Part shown: one piece after another, positions 1-9,281 of the stretch | Position numbering within the stretch: the first letter of the stretch is position 1 | Layout: the number at the start of each line of letters is the position of its first letter | Origin: Acidobacteriota bacterium | Lineage (GTDB): Bacteria; Acidobacteriota; Terriglobia; Acidiferrales; UBA7541 | Direction: 5' to 3' | Assembly (NCBI GenBank): GCA_003223325.1 | Contig: QHYS01000026.1 | Coordinates: forward strand, 22,649-86,648 | DNA: 64,000 nt | Program-made: the position numbers and the translations under genes | The notes under the pieces: generated by a model | What the model saw: the letters and a program-made list of their open reading frames with translations, nothing else | Databases searched by the model: none | What the model was told of the DNA's origin: nothing

Positions 1-1
1 C

Positions 2-1585
2 GCAAAGCCAGTTGGTGCGGCGTATGCTTCGCGGCATTGGGACAGCGTCGCGGATGTCGTAGTCGTCGGGGCGGGAGCTGCAGGTCTGCCCGCTTCGATT
101 GAGGCCGCCGAAAATGGAGCATCCGTTATCATTGTCGAGCAGAATTACGACATCGGCGGACACGCCATAGAGAGCGGCGGCAATATCGCTTTGGGAGGCG
201 GAACAAGCCTGCAAAGAAAATACGGCATCGAGGACTCACCAGACCAAATGTTCTCAGACTTGGTGCACTGGCACGACTATCGGTTCAGCGACCGGGAAAT
301 TGTGCGCGCCTTTTGCGACTGGAGCGCCCCGACCTTCGAATGGCTGAAAGAACACGGAGTGGAATTTCCCGACCGGTCTCCGGTCGGTGCCGATGGTGGT
401 CCCCAAAACATCAAGAGAGCGCAGACAGTTGTGTGGAGCGAGGGACCTAGTTCCGTGGCTCCCAATGGAGGAAATGGAACTGCCCTCGTGCGGCCGCTGG
501 AAGCGAGCGCAAGAAAACTTGGCGTGCAAATCCTGCTGCGGCACAGCATGACCGGAATCATTAGAGAAGGCCAACTTTCGGGAAGGGTTCTCGGCATCAC
601 GGCTACGAGCCAGGGCAAGACCCTCAACATTCAGGCCAGGAAAGGCGTGATCATCGGCACGGGAGGTCATACCAGTAACGTGAATTTCCGTCGCATGTTT
701 GACCCCAGGCTAACCGAAGAGTACCAAGTGGTTGGCGAGCCGTATTCACGCCAAACTGGTGATGGCGAGAGCGCGGCTATGGGCGTCGGGGCAGCACTTT
801 GGGGCGTAGCGAACCAAACCCTTGAGACAATGGCCCGATCGCACATTTTTGAAAAACCCTACGTGATTGGTAATCAGTATGGTTATCCGCAGGGCGGTGG
901 GACTCGCAACGAAAATCTGAAGAATAGCCCTATTGCGGGCCTCGCTCGTGCCATAGGCCTTCTCGTAAGGGACTACCAGGACGTGATCCACGTGAATCAG
1001 GTGGGTCTGAGGTTCGTAAACGAAGCAGCCACCGGATTCGATTGGTGGAATCCTTGCCTGGAGTTGAATGGTGGAACAGGCGAAGGAGGAGGCCCCATTT
1101 GGGCGGTCTTCGATGCAGACGCGGTTAGACGAGAGGGTTGGACGTGTACGCCGCCATACGTGGATCCGGAGGGCTGGTTTTTCAGTGCGACCACGCTTGC
1201 CGAGCTCGCGCGCAAGATCGTTAGCAAATATCAGAAGCAGCCTGTGCCGCCCGTGGCTTTGGAGCAAACCGTGGCCCGATACAATTCGTTTGTGGATGCG
1301 GGCAAGGATGCGGATTTTGGAAAACCAACTCCCCAGTACAAAATCCAGACGGCCCCGTTCTATGCCGCCTGGTCGACGCCCTGCATTCATGATTGCGTGT
1401 CAGGGCTGAGGATTAACGCGAAAGCCCAGGTCATTGACCTGCAAGGCCAAGTGATCCCGGGACTTTACTGCGGAGGCGAATCGGCGGGTGGATTCAACCA
1501 GCACGGTCTGGCAAAGTGTCTGGTCTTTGGCCGCATCGCTGGTCGCGAAGCGGCGCGCTCGTCGGTAAGCTCCACGAAATCTTGA
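2..1585 (+). CDS. FAD-binding dehydrogenase, fumarate reductase/ketosteroid dehydrogenase type (5' partial)
   Basis: The reading frame is open from the first bases of the window, so the true start lies upstream. The N-terminal part shows the FAD dinucleotide-binding motif VVVGAGAAG followed by an acidic strand end (VIIVEQ), and the C-terminal part has GLYCGGESAGGFNQHG, the second FAD-contacting segment of the fumarate reductase/succinate dehydrogenase flavoprotein superfamily. Members oxidise or reduce C-C bonds next to carbonyl groups. The FVNEA motif and the absence of a cytochrome domain fit the 3-ketosteroid dehydrogenase-like branch, but the substrate cannot be read from sequence. Superfamily assignment is strong; the specific reaction is unknown. 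It ends with TGA and points toward the oppositely oriented DUF374 gene. Confidence 0.85.
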   Translation, partial: AKPVGAAYASRHWDSVADVVVVGAGAAGLPASIEAAENGASVIIVEQNYDIGGHAIESGGNIALGGGTSLQRKYGIEDSPDQMFSDLVHWHDYRFSDREIVRAFCDWSAPTFEWLKEHGVEFPDRSPVGADGGPQNIKRAQTVVWSEGPSSVAPNGGNGTALVRPLEASARKLGVQILLRHSMTGIIREGQLSGRVLGITATSQGKTLNIQARKGVIIGTGGHTSNVNFRRMFDPRLTEEYQVVGEPYSRQTGDGESAAMGVGAALWGVANQTLETMARSHIFEKPYVIGNQYGYPQGGGTRNENLKNSPIAGLARAIGLLVRDYQDVIHVNQVGLRFVNEAATGFDWWNPCLELNGGTGEGGGPIWAVFDADAVRREGWTCTPPYVDPEGWFFSATTLAELARKIVSKYQKQPVPPVALEQTVARYNSFVDAGKDADFGKPTPQYKIQTAPFYAAWSTPCIHDCVSGLRINAKAQVIDLQGQVIPGLYCGGESAGGFNQHGLAKCLVFGRIAGREAARSSVSSTKS

Positions 1586-1642
1586 GTCGGCGGCATTATT
1601 TTCTTGTGGAACTCGTGTACATTCGGTCGTATTGGGTGTGTT

Positions 1643-2419
1643 TCAAGCGTTCCAAATCGCACGTTGTCGCTTCTGTTCAGCCGGCGATAGGCTAAACCAG
1701 GACTCCGCTGTAGTTCGAACGTACTCGAGCAAGCGTTGCAGATCAGCTTGCTTACGCTCGATCGCATCGCGACCGGTTTGGTCCGGCACTTCAATCGGCG
1801 GGCCGATCACAAGCACAACACGGGAGAAGGGCCAGGGAAGCTGAAAAAGATCCCAGGCCTTGTCGAAAATACGCGCGTGTTCGGCGAAAACGTGAAACCC
1901 AACGATCGGGCAGCCGCTGCGGCGAGCCAGAATTATGGGCCCTGGTTTTGCAAGATGACGCGGTCCCCGCGGACCGTCTGCCGCAAAGGCCACGTCACGG
2001 CCTTGTTGGAGCCGCTTCGCCAGCACGGAGAGGCCTCGCAGGCCGCCGCGGGACGAACTCCCGAATGTGGTGTCAAAACCTAATCGTTGGAGTGCGCTAC
2101 CGAGGATCTGTCCGTCAAAATTCCCGCTGGTCATGGCCACCAAGCCGCGGTGACGCCACCACCACATGGCTAAGAAAATTGTTTGGTGCCAAAAAGAATA
2201 GACGCAGCGGCGATTCTGAAGGTGCACGCGGTCGATGTGCTGCCAGCCGAGGACTTCGTATCGCAGAGTCGGGCCAACGAATCGAGCGAACGCGTATGCG
2301 GCGCCGGCAATGATGGGAATCTGAGCGCGCCGAAAAGGGGAGAGTTGTTTGGGCCGCGAATCGTAGGCGTCGGCGAGCTGTTCTTCGCGTTCTGGCAACG
2401 ACTTGGCCAATTCAGTCAT
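1643..2419 (-). CDS. DUF374 lysophospholipid acyltransferase-family protein
   Basis: This 258-residue protein matches the DUF374/LpxL-like acyltransferase family, small membrane-associated enzymes thought to acylate a lipid or lipid A precursor. Visible family marks are SFWHQTIF (His-containing motif I region), FAADGPRGPRHLAKPG in the middle, and a Pro-rich VIGPPIEVP near the end. A hydrophobic stretch near residues 35-50 suggests membrane association. It is transcribed leftward, divergent from the FecR-like gene with only about 32 bases between the starts, so their promoters must overlap. Family call is firm; the acyl acceptor is not known. Confidence 0.85.
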   Translation of the reverse strand: MTELAKSLPEREEQLADAYDSRPKQLSPFRRAQIPIIAGAAYAFARFVGPTLRYEVLGWQHIDRVHLQNRRCVYSFWHQTIFLAMWWWRHRGLVAMTSGNFDGQILGSALQRLGFDTTFGSSSRGGLRGLSVLAKRLQQGRDVAFAADGPRGPRHLAKPGPIILARRSGCPIVGFHVFAEHARIFDKAWDLFQLPWPFSRVVLVIGPPIEVPDQTGRDAIERKQADLQRLLEYVRTTAESWFSLSPAEQKRQRAIWNA

Positions 2420-2451
2420 GCGCTATAGTATAGGCGACCCGAAACACGGAT

Positions 2452-3498
2452 ATGAGGATATACGAATTCATTCACGGAGCGCCGTACACCAACCGCTGGC
2501 GTGCGATCTGCCGCCTTCTGCTGGCGTTCATATCCTTACTGATCTTTCAGGCGCAACTGCGGCCAGCGCAAGCCACCTCACCCGGGCCGCCGGGACGGCA
2601 AGATTTGGTCGGACGTCTCTCCGGAGATGATGTTTCCGTGACTGGAGCGATAAGCTTTGAGAATGAGAACGGCCGCGCCACGGCCTTGCTCGCCAGCGGC
2701 AGCGACCTTACGCTTCGATCCGGTCAGGCAAAGATCGATATGCCCGAAGGCGGCGATATCATCCTTTGTGGGCCAGCTCATCTCTCGTTCTTGAAGTCGG
2801 GGCCGGCAATCACCATCGCACTCGACTATGGCCAGATACATTTGCAAGTTGGCGCTGCGGCACAGGTCACCGTCTATACTCCGCTATTGATCGTCGCTCC
2901 GGAGGGCATCGGAGATCGGGAGCCCGATCTCACGGTCGGGTTAGATCAAAAGGGAGAACTCTGCGTCATGGCGCTTTCCGGCGCAATGCGCATCGAGGAG
3001 CAATTCACGGGAGAGAACTTGATCGTTCCGCAAGGCGGGAATATCGAGATGGATGGAGGCGAACTCCGTGCGCTGCGCAGCGGTTCACGAAGGTGCTCCT
3101 GTGAGCTTCTCGTTTCCGGGAATAACACCCTAAAGCAATTAGAAACGAGCACCACGGCGCATCCGTCTCCAAGCGGACCGATCACTCCGCGCGCGCCGCA
3201 ATCAACCGATTCGGCAACTTATCGGATCGAAATGCCGTTGACTTTTAACGCCTCTTCTGTGGACATCGGGTCAGCCTTGACTTCAGACGCTATGCGGGTG
3301 ATCCGCGAATCGGTGGCGGACCCGCCGATCTTTTTTCGAGGCGCCGTAACGCCTGCCTTACCCGCGCCGCCTGCAGAGATTTCGCGCCCGATTCCACGAT
3401 CCCACAAGTCAAGGCTTCGCCTTTTCGCAAAGCTCTTCGGAATCTTTCATCACCACAGGCCGCCTGTCTCGGAGCAGAGTGCGGCAGCACATCCCTAA
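2452..3498 (+). CDS. Secreted FecR-like domain protein
   Basis: This 348-residue protein has a basic N-terminus and a hydrophobic stretch (about residues 18-40, ending in Ala-rich PAQA) that looks like a signal peptide or anchor. The body, about residues 60-220, is rich in short beta-strand patterns (GSDLTLRSGQAKIDMPEGG, LSGAMRIEEQ), typical of the FecR/periplasmic jelly-roll fold that Acidobacteriota carry in many copies. The C-terminal third is Pro/Ser rich and low complexity and ends with basic residues. No catalytic motif is seen. It is divergent from the DUF374 gene. The function is unknown, and FecR-like is a fold-level guess. Confidence 0.65.
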   Translation: MRIYEFIHGAPYTNRWRAICRLLLAFISLLIFQAQLRPAQATSPGPPGRQDLVGRLSGDDVSVTGAISFENENGRATALLASGSDLTLRSGQAKIDMPEGGDIILCGPAHLSFLKSGPAITIALDYGQIHLQVGAAAQVTVYTPLLIVAPEGIGDREPDLTVGLDQKGELCVMALSGAMRIEEQFTGENLIVPQGGNIEMDGGELRALRSGSRRCSCELLVSGNNTLKQLETSTTAHPSPSGPITPRAPQSTDSATYRIEMPLTFNASSVDIGSALTSDAMRVIRESVADPPIFFRGAVTPALPAPPAEISRPIPRSHKSRLRLFAKLFGIFHHHRPPVSEQSAAAHP

Positions 3499-3588
3499 GG
3501 TGGCTTGGGTCTGACGCCGGCCGCATATTTCTGCGTCGATGCCCGGCTCGCTCGGATCGGATCCGGCTCGGCCATTCAAGCTATGGTA

Positions 3589-4095
3589 AACGGCGCCGGA
3601 GACAGCTGGCTTTCAGGCCAGATCTCGTTCGATGCGCTCAAAGAGAATAGAATCAGCGCTCGGCGCTCCTGCTCGCCGGGGGTAAAGGTTTTATTGCTTT
3701 CGATTCTTACGCCGACACAGACCCGTTTCAGGGCTGGCTTTTCGCCGACGATGCGTCTGATCTGAAGAGCGTACCGGCCGTTTTCAATAGCACGCCGAAT
3801 GATTCCCGTGGCAGAATCGGCGAAAGGGGCAGCGCCATCTTCTGACGTCACATCCATCATCCAACGTTGTTGTCGCCACGTCCGACGTTACCCCATTTGA
3901 CCCCAATACGGGCGGCGGTCTTTCGCGCTTCGACGCAACAACCTCGCGAGCAAACTGTATGCAAGCCCTACGAGCGCAAACGGCCTTGCGCCCGCGGCGG
4001 GGCCGGCAGTTAAGTTTGCCGTTCCCACAGTGGCAAACGGCAACGTGTACGACGGTACGCAGAACGAACTCTCCGTGTTCGGCCTGCTCACCTGA
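3589..4095 (+). pseudogene. Relic of a quinoprotein-like beta-propeller gene (C-terminal part)
   Basis: No single frame is open, but joining frames on the plus strand rebuilds the end of a PQQ-like beta-propeller protein. One frame gives GQISFDALKENR (about 3616-3650), the next gives ALLLAGGKGFIAFDSYADTD then PFQGWLFADDASDLKSV (about 3670-3780) and stops, a third gives FDPNTGGGLSRFDAT (about 3897-3940), and after a one-base loss another gives NLASKLYASPT and FAVPTVANGNVYDGTQNE with a natural stop at 4095. At least three frameshifts and a stop separate these blocks. The family match rests on my recognition of the repeats. An intact quinohemoprotein lies at 56-58 kb. The 5' limit is uncertain. 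Confidence 0.7.
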
Positions 4096-4111
4096 TGGCC
4101 GTGCCCCGCGG

Positions 4112-5770
4112 CTACATCCCTTCGTAATTCGGCCCGCCGCCGCCCTCCGGCGGCACCCAGTCGATGATTTGATAAGGATCGGCGATATCGCACGTCTTGC
4201 AGTGCACACAGTTCGAGAAATTGATCTTCAGCCGCTGCACCACTTTGTCCTCAACCATCTCGTAGACGGCCGCAGGGCAAAAATATTGGCAAGGGCTCCC
4301 GTACTCGAAAATGCAGCGATCGACGCAAATATTGGTATCGAGAACATGCAAATGGCAGGGCTGATCTTCCTCGTGGCGCGTGCCGGAATGGTAGACGTCG
4401 GTTAGCCGGTCAAACGTGAGCATGCCATCGCCCTGAAAGCGCGGAGGAGCCGGACCCGCGCCGTCGAGCTTGTGATATTGCTCGTGGCCAGCTGGCATCC
4501 GCATTGGATCGACCAGGCCACGCCCGCGGGTCAAATATTGCACGGAGGTGTGCGCCAGACCGCGCCAGAGGCCGTGCTGGAAGGACTGATGAAAATTGCG
4601 TACGCTACGTAATTCGCGTCCGATCCAGCTTTGATCTATCTTGCGGCGAAATTGTGAGAGATTCGCGGCGGAAACGTCGCCCGCGCGCAATGCGTCCAGA
4701 ATCGTCTCCGCCGCAAGCATGCCGCTCTTGATGGCCATGTGAATTCCCTTGAGTCGCTGGGAATTGAGCAAGCTCGCAGAATCGCCGATAATCAGGCATC
4801 CACCAAGATACACACGCGGCATCGAATACCAGCCGCCCACGGGGACCGTTTTCGCGCCATAGCGCACCAGCGTGCCGCCTGCGAGAATCCGGCGCACGAA
4901 CGGATGCGTCTTGAACCTCTGAAAGGCTTCGTGCGGATCGAATCGCGGGTTGTGGAATTCGAGGCCGGTCACCAATCCCAGCGAGACGCGGTTATGCCGC
5001 ATTCCGTAGATCCAACCGCCGCCGTACATGCTGGAGTCGAGCGGCCAACCCACCGTATGCGCCACCCACCCGGCGTTGACGCGGCCCGACGGTACTTCCC
5101 AAAGCTCCTTTACGCCGACGCTATAGACCTGCGGATTGAGGCCGCCGAGATTTTTCTCCGCGACGAGGTGCTTGGTCAGGGAACCGCACGGGCCCTCAGC
5201 GAGCACCGTGATCTTGGCGCGGAGTTCGTAACCCAGCGTGAAGTTGTCCTTGGGCTTCCCATCTTTGTCACGGCCCTTGTCTTCCGTGATCACGCCAGCG
5301 ATCGCTTCGCCCTCATAAATGAGCTGTACCCCGGCGAATTGCGTGAAGATGTTAACGCCCGCCTGCTCGACAAGTCCCCCGAGCCACTTCACCAGCCTGT
5401 TCAACGAGACGATGTAATTGCCGTGATTTCTTAAAGGCGGCGGGGTGATCGGAAGCTTCCAGGCGCGACGCGCACCGAGAAAGTACGCTGCATCATCGCA
5501 AACCGGCGCATCGAGTGGCGCTGTCTCTGCGAAGTCCGGCACAAGCTCGGCCAGAGCGGAGGGATCGAGCACAGCCCCGGAAAGCTGGTGTGCACCAAGG
5601 TCGCGTCCCTTTTCGAGAACATAGATACCTTCGGCCGGAAGCTTGGGCTTTCCGCCGGATTCATTGTGTTGCCGGATCAATCGAGCCAGGTGCAGGGCGC
5701 ATGCAAGGCCGGCCGGCCCGGCGCCGACGATCAGGACGTCCGCGTCCAGGCGTTCCCGTTCGGGACTCAC
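4112..5770 (-). CDS. etfQO: Electron transfer flavoprotein-ubiquinone oxidoreductase
   Basis: ETF-QO passes electrons from reduced ETF to the membrane quinone pool, closing the acyl-CoA dehydrogenase branch of fatty-acid and amino-acid oxidation. The 552-residue length is normal. The N-terminus carries the FAD motif GAGPAGLACALHLARL (about residues 16-31). The middle has the quinone-binding/amphipathic region with GDSASLLNSQRLKGIH. The C-terminus holds the [4Fe-4S] ligands in SPCQYFCPAAVYE and NCVHCKTCDIADP, ending in the family-typical GGGGPNYEGM. It is the last gene of the etfB-etfA-etfQO run, 91 bases after etfA, so the whole ETF branch is probably co-expressed with the upstream fab genes. 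Confidence 0.95.
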   Translation of the reverse strand: MSPERERLDADVLIVGAGPAGLACALHLARLIRQHNESGGKPKLPAEGIYVLEKGRDLGAHQLSGAVLDPSALAELVPDFAETAPLDAPVCDDAAYFLGARRAWKLPITPPPLRNHGNYIVSLNRLVKWLGGLVEQAGVNIFTQFAGVQLIYEGEAIAGVITEDKGRDKDGKPKDNFTLGYELRAKITVLAEGPCGSLTKHLVAEKNLGGLNPQVYSVGVKELWEVPSGRVNAGWVAHTVGWPLDSSMYGGGWIYGMRHNRVSLGLVTGLEFHNPRFDPHEAFQRFKTHPFVRRILAGGTLVRYGAKTVPVGGWYSMPRVYLGGCLIIGDSASLLNSQRLKGIHMAIKSGMLAAETILDALRAGDVSAANLSQFRRKIDQSWIGRELRSVRNFHQSFQHGLWRGLAHTSVQYLTRGRGLVDPMRMPAGHEQYHKLDGAGPAPPRFQGDGMLTFDRLTDVYHSGTRHEEDQPCHLHVLDTNICVDRCIFEYGSPCQYFCPAAVYEMVEDKVVQRLKINFSNCVHCKTCDIADPYQIIDWVPPEGGGGPNYEGM

Positions 5771-5861
5771 ATTACGATTCTAGCAAGAAAGTAGCTAGAT
5801 CCAGGCGCAGTCTGGAAGGCGTCGCGCGCAGGAAACAACACGCCGCGGGTCTCGGTGACAG

Positions 5862-6842
5862 TTATTTCTTTTCGAGGGCTTCCGTGAGGGCGGGAATGAG
5901 CTCGAAAATGTCTCCGACGATGCCGTAGTCGGCGACCTCGAAGATTGGCGCGTTCTGATCCTTATTAATAGCCACGATCGTCCGCGAGCCTTTCATGCCG
6001 ACGACGTGTTGAATTGCGCCGCTGATGCCCAGCGCAAGATATAACTTCGGCGCTACGGTCTGACCCGAGCTGCCGATTTGGCGATCCATCGGCAGCCAAC
6101 CTTCATCGCAGATGGGACGCGAGGCCGCCAATTCTCCGCCCATCAGCTTCGCCAGTTTCGCCGCCAGAGGGATATTTTCCGGCGCTTTGATCCCGCGCCC
6201 TACAGCAACCAGAATCGGCGCCTGCGTCAAGTCAACCGCCTGTTTTGCTTCCCGGAAAAGCTCGAGAGGACTAGTGCGAATCTGCTCCTGCTTCAAATCA
6301 ATCTTGATCGTCGTGATCGGAGCGGGCGCCGTGCCGCGAGTCACCTGATCGCCGCGAAACGCACCGGCCTGAAAGGAAACGAACCAGGGCGGAGCGCCCT
6401 GAAACGATACGTCCGCAGCTGTCTTTCCTTGGAACATTTGGCGGACAAATACGATGCCTTCCTTGTCCGCGCGATAACCAACACAATCAGCGATCATTCC
6501 TTTACCCAGGGATGCGGCCAATTTGGGCGCATAGTCACGCACCTGATAGGTGTGGGGCAGCAGGACGAGGTCCGGTTGTGATTGCGCAATCGCTTGGCGC
6601 AGCGCGATCGCGAATCCGTCGGGCGTATATCGCTCGAGCAGGTCGTGTTCGACTAGCAGCACTTCCGCTACTTGATTTGTCGCCAACTCGTCGGCGAGCC
6701 CGCGCACATCTTTGCCAATCACCGCCGCGGTGACGCAACTTCCTGTTTGCGTAGCGGCGATTTGCTGCGCCGCGACTACAGTTTCGAAGCTGACCGGATT
6801 CCATTTGCCCTCGCGCTGCTCGGTGATGGCGAGAATTTTCAT
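5862..6842 (-). CDS. etfA: Electron transfer flavoprotein alpha subunit
   Basis: EtfA is the FAD-binding large subunit of ETF, which collects electrons from acyl-CoA dehydrogenases. At 326 residues it is full length. The C-terminal FAD domain is clear: GSSGQTVAPKLYLALGISG followed by HVVGMKGS and INKDQNAPIFEVADYGIVGD. The N-terminal half has the looser domain I typical of the alpha subunit. It follows etfB by 15 bases and precedes etfQO, a standard arrangement that supports a heterodimer with EtfB feeding ETF-QO. Confidence 0.96.
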   Translation of the reverse strand: MKILAITEQREGKWNPVSFETVVAAQQIAATQTGSCVTAAVIGKDVRGLADELATNQVAEVLLVEHDLLERYTPDGFAIALRQAIAQSQPDLVLLPHTYQVRDYAPKLAASLGKGMIADCVGYRADKEGIVFVRQMFQGKTAADVSFQGAPPWFVSFQAGAFRGDQVTRGTAPAPITTIKIDLKQEQIRTSPLELFREAKQAVDLTQAPILVAVGRGIKAPENIPLAAKLAKLMGGELAASRPICDEGWLPMDRQIGSSGQTVAPKLYLALGISGAIQHVVGMKGSRTIVAINKDQNAPIFEVADYGIVGDIFELIPALTEALEKK

Positions 6843-6857
6843 TTTTCGTGACGGTGA

Positions 6858-7628
6858 TTAGAGGACGCGCGCCTCGTGGCGAAGCTTCTCGAGCAACTTT
6901 GCCGCGGCGTCTTTGGGACTGCCGTCAATGAATTCCGTCCGCTTGGCCCTCTGCGGGACATAAATACGTTCGACGCGCTGGGTCGGCTCGTCTGCTACGC
7001 CTAGCGATTCGCGCATGATGACGGCAATCTCTTTCTTCTTTGCCGCCATGATTCCCTTCAGAGAAGCATACCGAACTTTATTGATGCCCGACTGGATCGT
7101 GAGCACGGCCGGTAACGGCAGTTCGACCCATTGAAACCAGCCAGACTCCAACTCTCGCTTGAGCTTGAGCCGCTGCCCCTGGAGTTCAATCCGCATAATG
7201 ATGGTGGCATGAGGCAAGCCGAGCACTTCTGCGAGCAGCACGCCCGTCTGGCCGAAGCCGTGATCGTCGCTCTGCAGGCCGGTCAGAATTAGATCGAAAT
7301 TGTCTTTCTTCAGCGCCGCCGCGATGGATTTCGCGGAGCTCAACGGATCGAGCAGGAAGGATTTGTCATCTTCCAGATGGATTCCGCGGTCCGCCCCTTT
7401 TGCCAGGGCTTCCTTGATTACCTGTTTCGTCCGCTGCGGACCCATGGAGAGCGCCACCACCTCGCCTCCGTGCTTTTCTTTGAGCCGCAGGCCTTCCTCC
7501 AGCGCGAAGCTATCGGGTTCGTTCATTTCGAAGCCGATATCGGTCTCACGAATCCAAGTGCCGTTATCGGTGATGTGCAAGGGCGCATCCTTGGCCGGAA
7601 CTTGCTTGATACAAACGGCGACTTTCAT
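6858..7628 (-). CDS. etfB: Electron transfer flavoprotein beta subunit
   Basis: EtfB (256 residues from the chosen start) partners EtfA and binds AMP. The start MKVAVCIKQVPAKDAPL is the conserved EtfB N-terminus; the frame stays open another 84 codons upstream but that stretch overlaps the end of fabF and has no family similarity. Key stretches are DSFALEEGLRLKEK, the GADRGIHLEDD region, LILTGLQSDDHGFGQTG (adenine-nucleotide loop) and the C-terminal KKEI segment. It lies 43 bases after fabF, so transcription from the fatty-acid synthesis block probably continues into etf. Confidence 0.95.
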   Translation of the reverse strand: MKVAVCIKQVPAKDAPLHITDNGTWIRETDIGFEMNEPDSFALEEGLRLKEKHGGEVVALSMGPQRTKQVIKEALAKGADRGIHLEDDKSFLLDPLSSAKSIAAALKKDNFDLILTGLQSDDHGFGQTGVLLAEVLGLPHATIIMRIELQGQRLKLKRELESGWFQWVELPLPAVLTIQSGINKVRYASLKGIMAAKKKEIAVIMRESLGVADEPTQRVERIYVPQRAKRTEFIDGSPKDAAAKLLEKLRHEARVL

Positions 7629-7671
7629 GTCCGCTCTAACTTTCCGATATTGCCGCGAGGGCAACGTTCGA

Positions 7672-8890
7672 TTATTGCCAGCGCTTGAATAACAACGCGG
7701 CATTGGTGCCGCCAAAGCCGAAGGAGTTCGATAAGGCATATTCGAAAGCTGCTTTGCGTGAATGGTTAGGCACGTAGTCGAGGTCACATGCGGGATCGGG
7801 ATGCGCGTAATTAATGGTCGGTGGCAGCTTCTGCTCGCGTAGAGCCAGCGCGCTGATTCCGGCTTCCAGGCCTCCCGCACCGCCCAGCAAGTGCCCAGTC
7901 ATCGATTTGGTCGAGCTCACCGCCAGCTTTCTGGCATGATCGCCGAAGACGCGCTTGAGCGCGAGCGTTTCGATGGCATCGCCAAGCGGCGTGGAGGTGC
8001 CATGTGCGTTGACGTATCCCACATGCTCGGCCTGCACTCCTGCGTCGCGAATCGCTGCGCGCATGACGCGGTACGCGCCATTGCCATCCTCTGCGGGGTG
8101 CGTGATGTGATTGGCGTCGCCGGACATACCGTATCCAACGAGCTCTGCAACAATGGGAGCATTGCGCTTTTGCGCATGGTCGAGCGATTCAAGGATCAAA
8201 ATACCCGCGCCTTCGCCAACGACGAAACCGTCGCGTTCGGCATCAAACGGGCGGCTGGCGCAGGCGGGCTGCTCGTTGCGCGTGGAAAGCGCTTTCATTG
8301 CCGCGAATCCACCGATACCCATTGGGGTAATTGCCGCTTCCGTACCGCCACAGATCATTACTTCGGCATCCCCTCGCTCCAGGATACGAAACGAATCGCC
8401 TACGGCGTGGGCGGATGCGGAACATGCCGTCGCCGTCGCCGAATTCGGCCCCCGAGCGCCGTAACGAATGGAAATTACGCCCGAAGCGAGATTAATGATG
8501 GCAGCAGGAATGAAAAATGGTGAGATGCGGCCAGGCCCGCCCTCGATGAGCTTGCAGTGTTCGCGTTCAATGACGTCGAACCCGCCGATACCGGACGCGA
8601 CATAGACGCCCACCGAGTCCGCGATCGATGGCGTAATCTCCAACTTCGCCATGCGCAAGGCAAAATCGGCTCCTGCCACGGCGATCTGAATGAAGCGGCC
8701 CATCTTTTTTAGCTCTTTTTTGGCAATCCAGTTCAGCGGGTCGAAATCGCGGATTTCAGCGGCAATACGGCAATCGAACCCAGAAGGATCGAATTGCGTG
8801 ATGGGGCCGACACCTCTCCCACACTTGGTCGGTCCCGATGCCTAAAGCACAAACAAGGCCGACACCCGTTACGACTACCCGGCGCCTCAA
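7672..8890 (-). CDS. fabF: 3-oxoacyl-ACP synthase II, with a frameshifting internal deletion
   Basis: FabF condenses malonyl-ACP with acyl-ACP in fatty-acid elongation. The long open part (7672-8703) carries the catalytic Cys region (TATACSASAHAVG), HGTSTPLGD and STKSMTGHLLGGAGG, with family order intact. The N-terminus is upstream in another frame: from a TTG at 8890 it reads LRRRVVVTGVGLVCALG up to TDQVWE, then the frame breaks and the second frame resumes with VGPITQFDPSGFDCRIAAE. By comparison with E. coli FabF about nine residues should lie between the Trp and the next block; only 7 bases do, so about 20 bases are missing near 8812-8818. Either the gene is dead or the assembly is wrong. 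Confidence 0.88.
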
Positions 8891-8898
8891 GTTCGATT

Positions 8899-8904
8899 CT
8901 CCTT
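8899..8904 (-). promoter_or_regulatory. Shine-Dalgarno site fixing the fabF TTG start
   Basis: On the minus strand AAGGAG lies 8 bases before the TTG at 8890, where the conserved FabF N-terminus begins. This places the translation start upstream of the frameshift and shows that the upstream frame was, or is, the real beginning of the gene. Confidence 0.75.
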
Positions 8905-8926
8905 GAAGGGATTCTGGCGTGGGGGA

Positions 8927-9172
8927 TTATTTCTTCGCCTGGGCGTGTTTATCGATATAAGCGACGGCATCCTTCACTGTGGCGATTTTTTCGGCGTCCT
9001 CGTCGGGAATTTCGATGCCAAAAGCTTCCTCAAAGGCCATCACCAGTTCGACGGTATCGAGCGAATCGGCGCCCAGATCGTCCACGAAAGAGGCCGTGGG
9101 CGTGACTTCCGCCTCATCCACGCCTAGCTGCTCCACAATGATCTGCTTGACGCGTTCTTCTACACTGGCCAT
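8927..9172 (-). CDS. acpP: Acyl carrier protein
   Basis: This 81-residue acidic protein is the carrier of growing fatty-acyl chains. The phosphopantetheine attachment motif [12 protein letters not shown] is present with Ser37 as the modified residue, and the helix II/III pattern [16 protein letters not shown] is canonical. It sits between fabG and fabF, the usual bacterial order. The intact flanks of this small gene show that the cluster is otherwise sound. Confidence 0.98.
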   Translation of the reverse strand: MASVEERVKQIIVEQLGVDEAEVTPTASFVDDLGADSLDTVELVMAFEEAFGIEIPDEDAEKIATVKDAVAYIDKHAQAKK

Positions 9173-9281
9173 TCTGTTTGCCTCCGCTGCCCGCCACTCC
9201 GGTCCGCGCTATTCCTTCTCTTGGCGCTTAAGGGACCGCCCATTCTATGCGGCGCTCTGGACCAGGTCAACCGCTCCGCAT

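Noticed and set aside
3576..3860. Minus-strand 94-residue frame
   Set aside because: The plus strand here reads as a quinoprotein relic; the antisense frame has no similarity.
7629..7880. EtfB extended by 84 codons upstream
   Set aside because: The extension overlaps the end of fabF and lacks similarity; MKVAVCIKQV is the conserved start.
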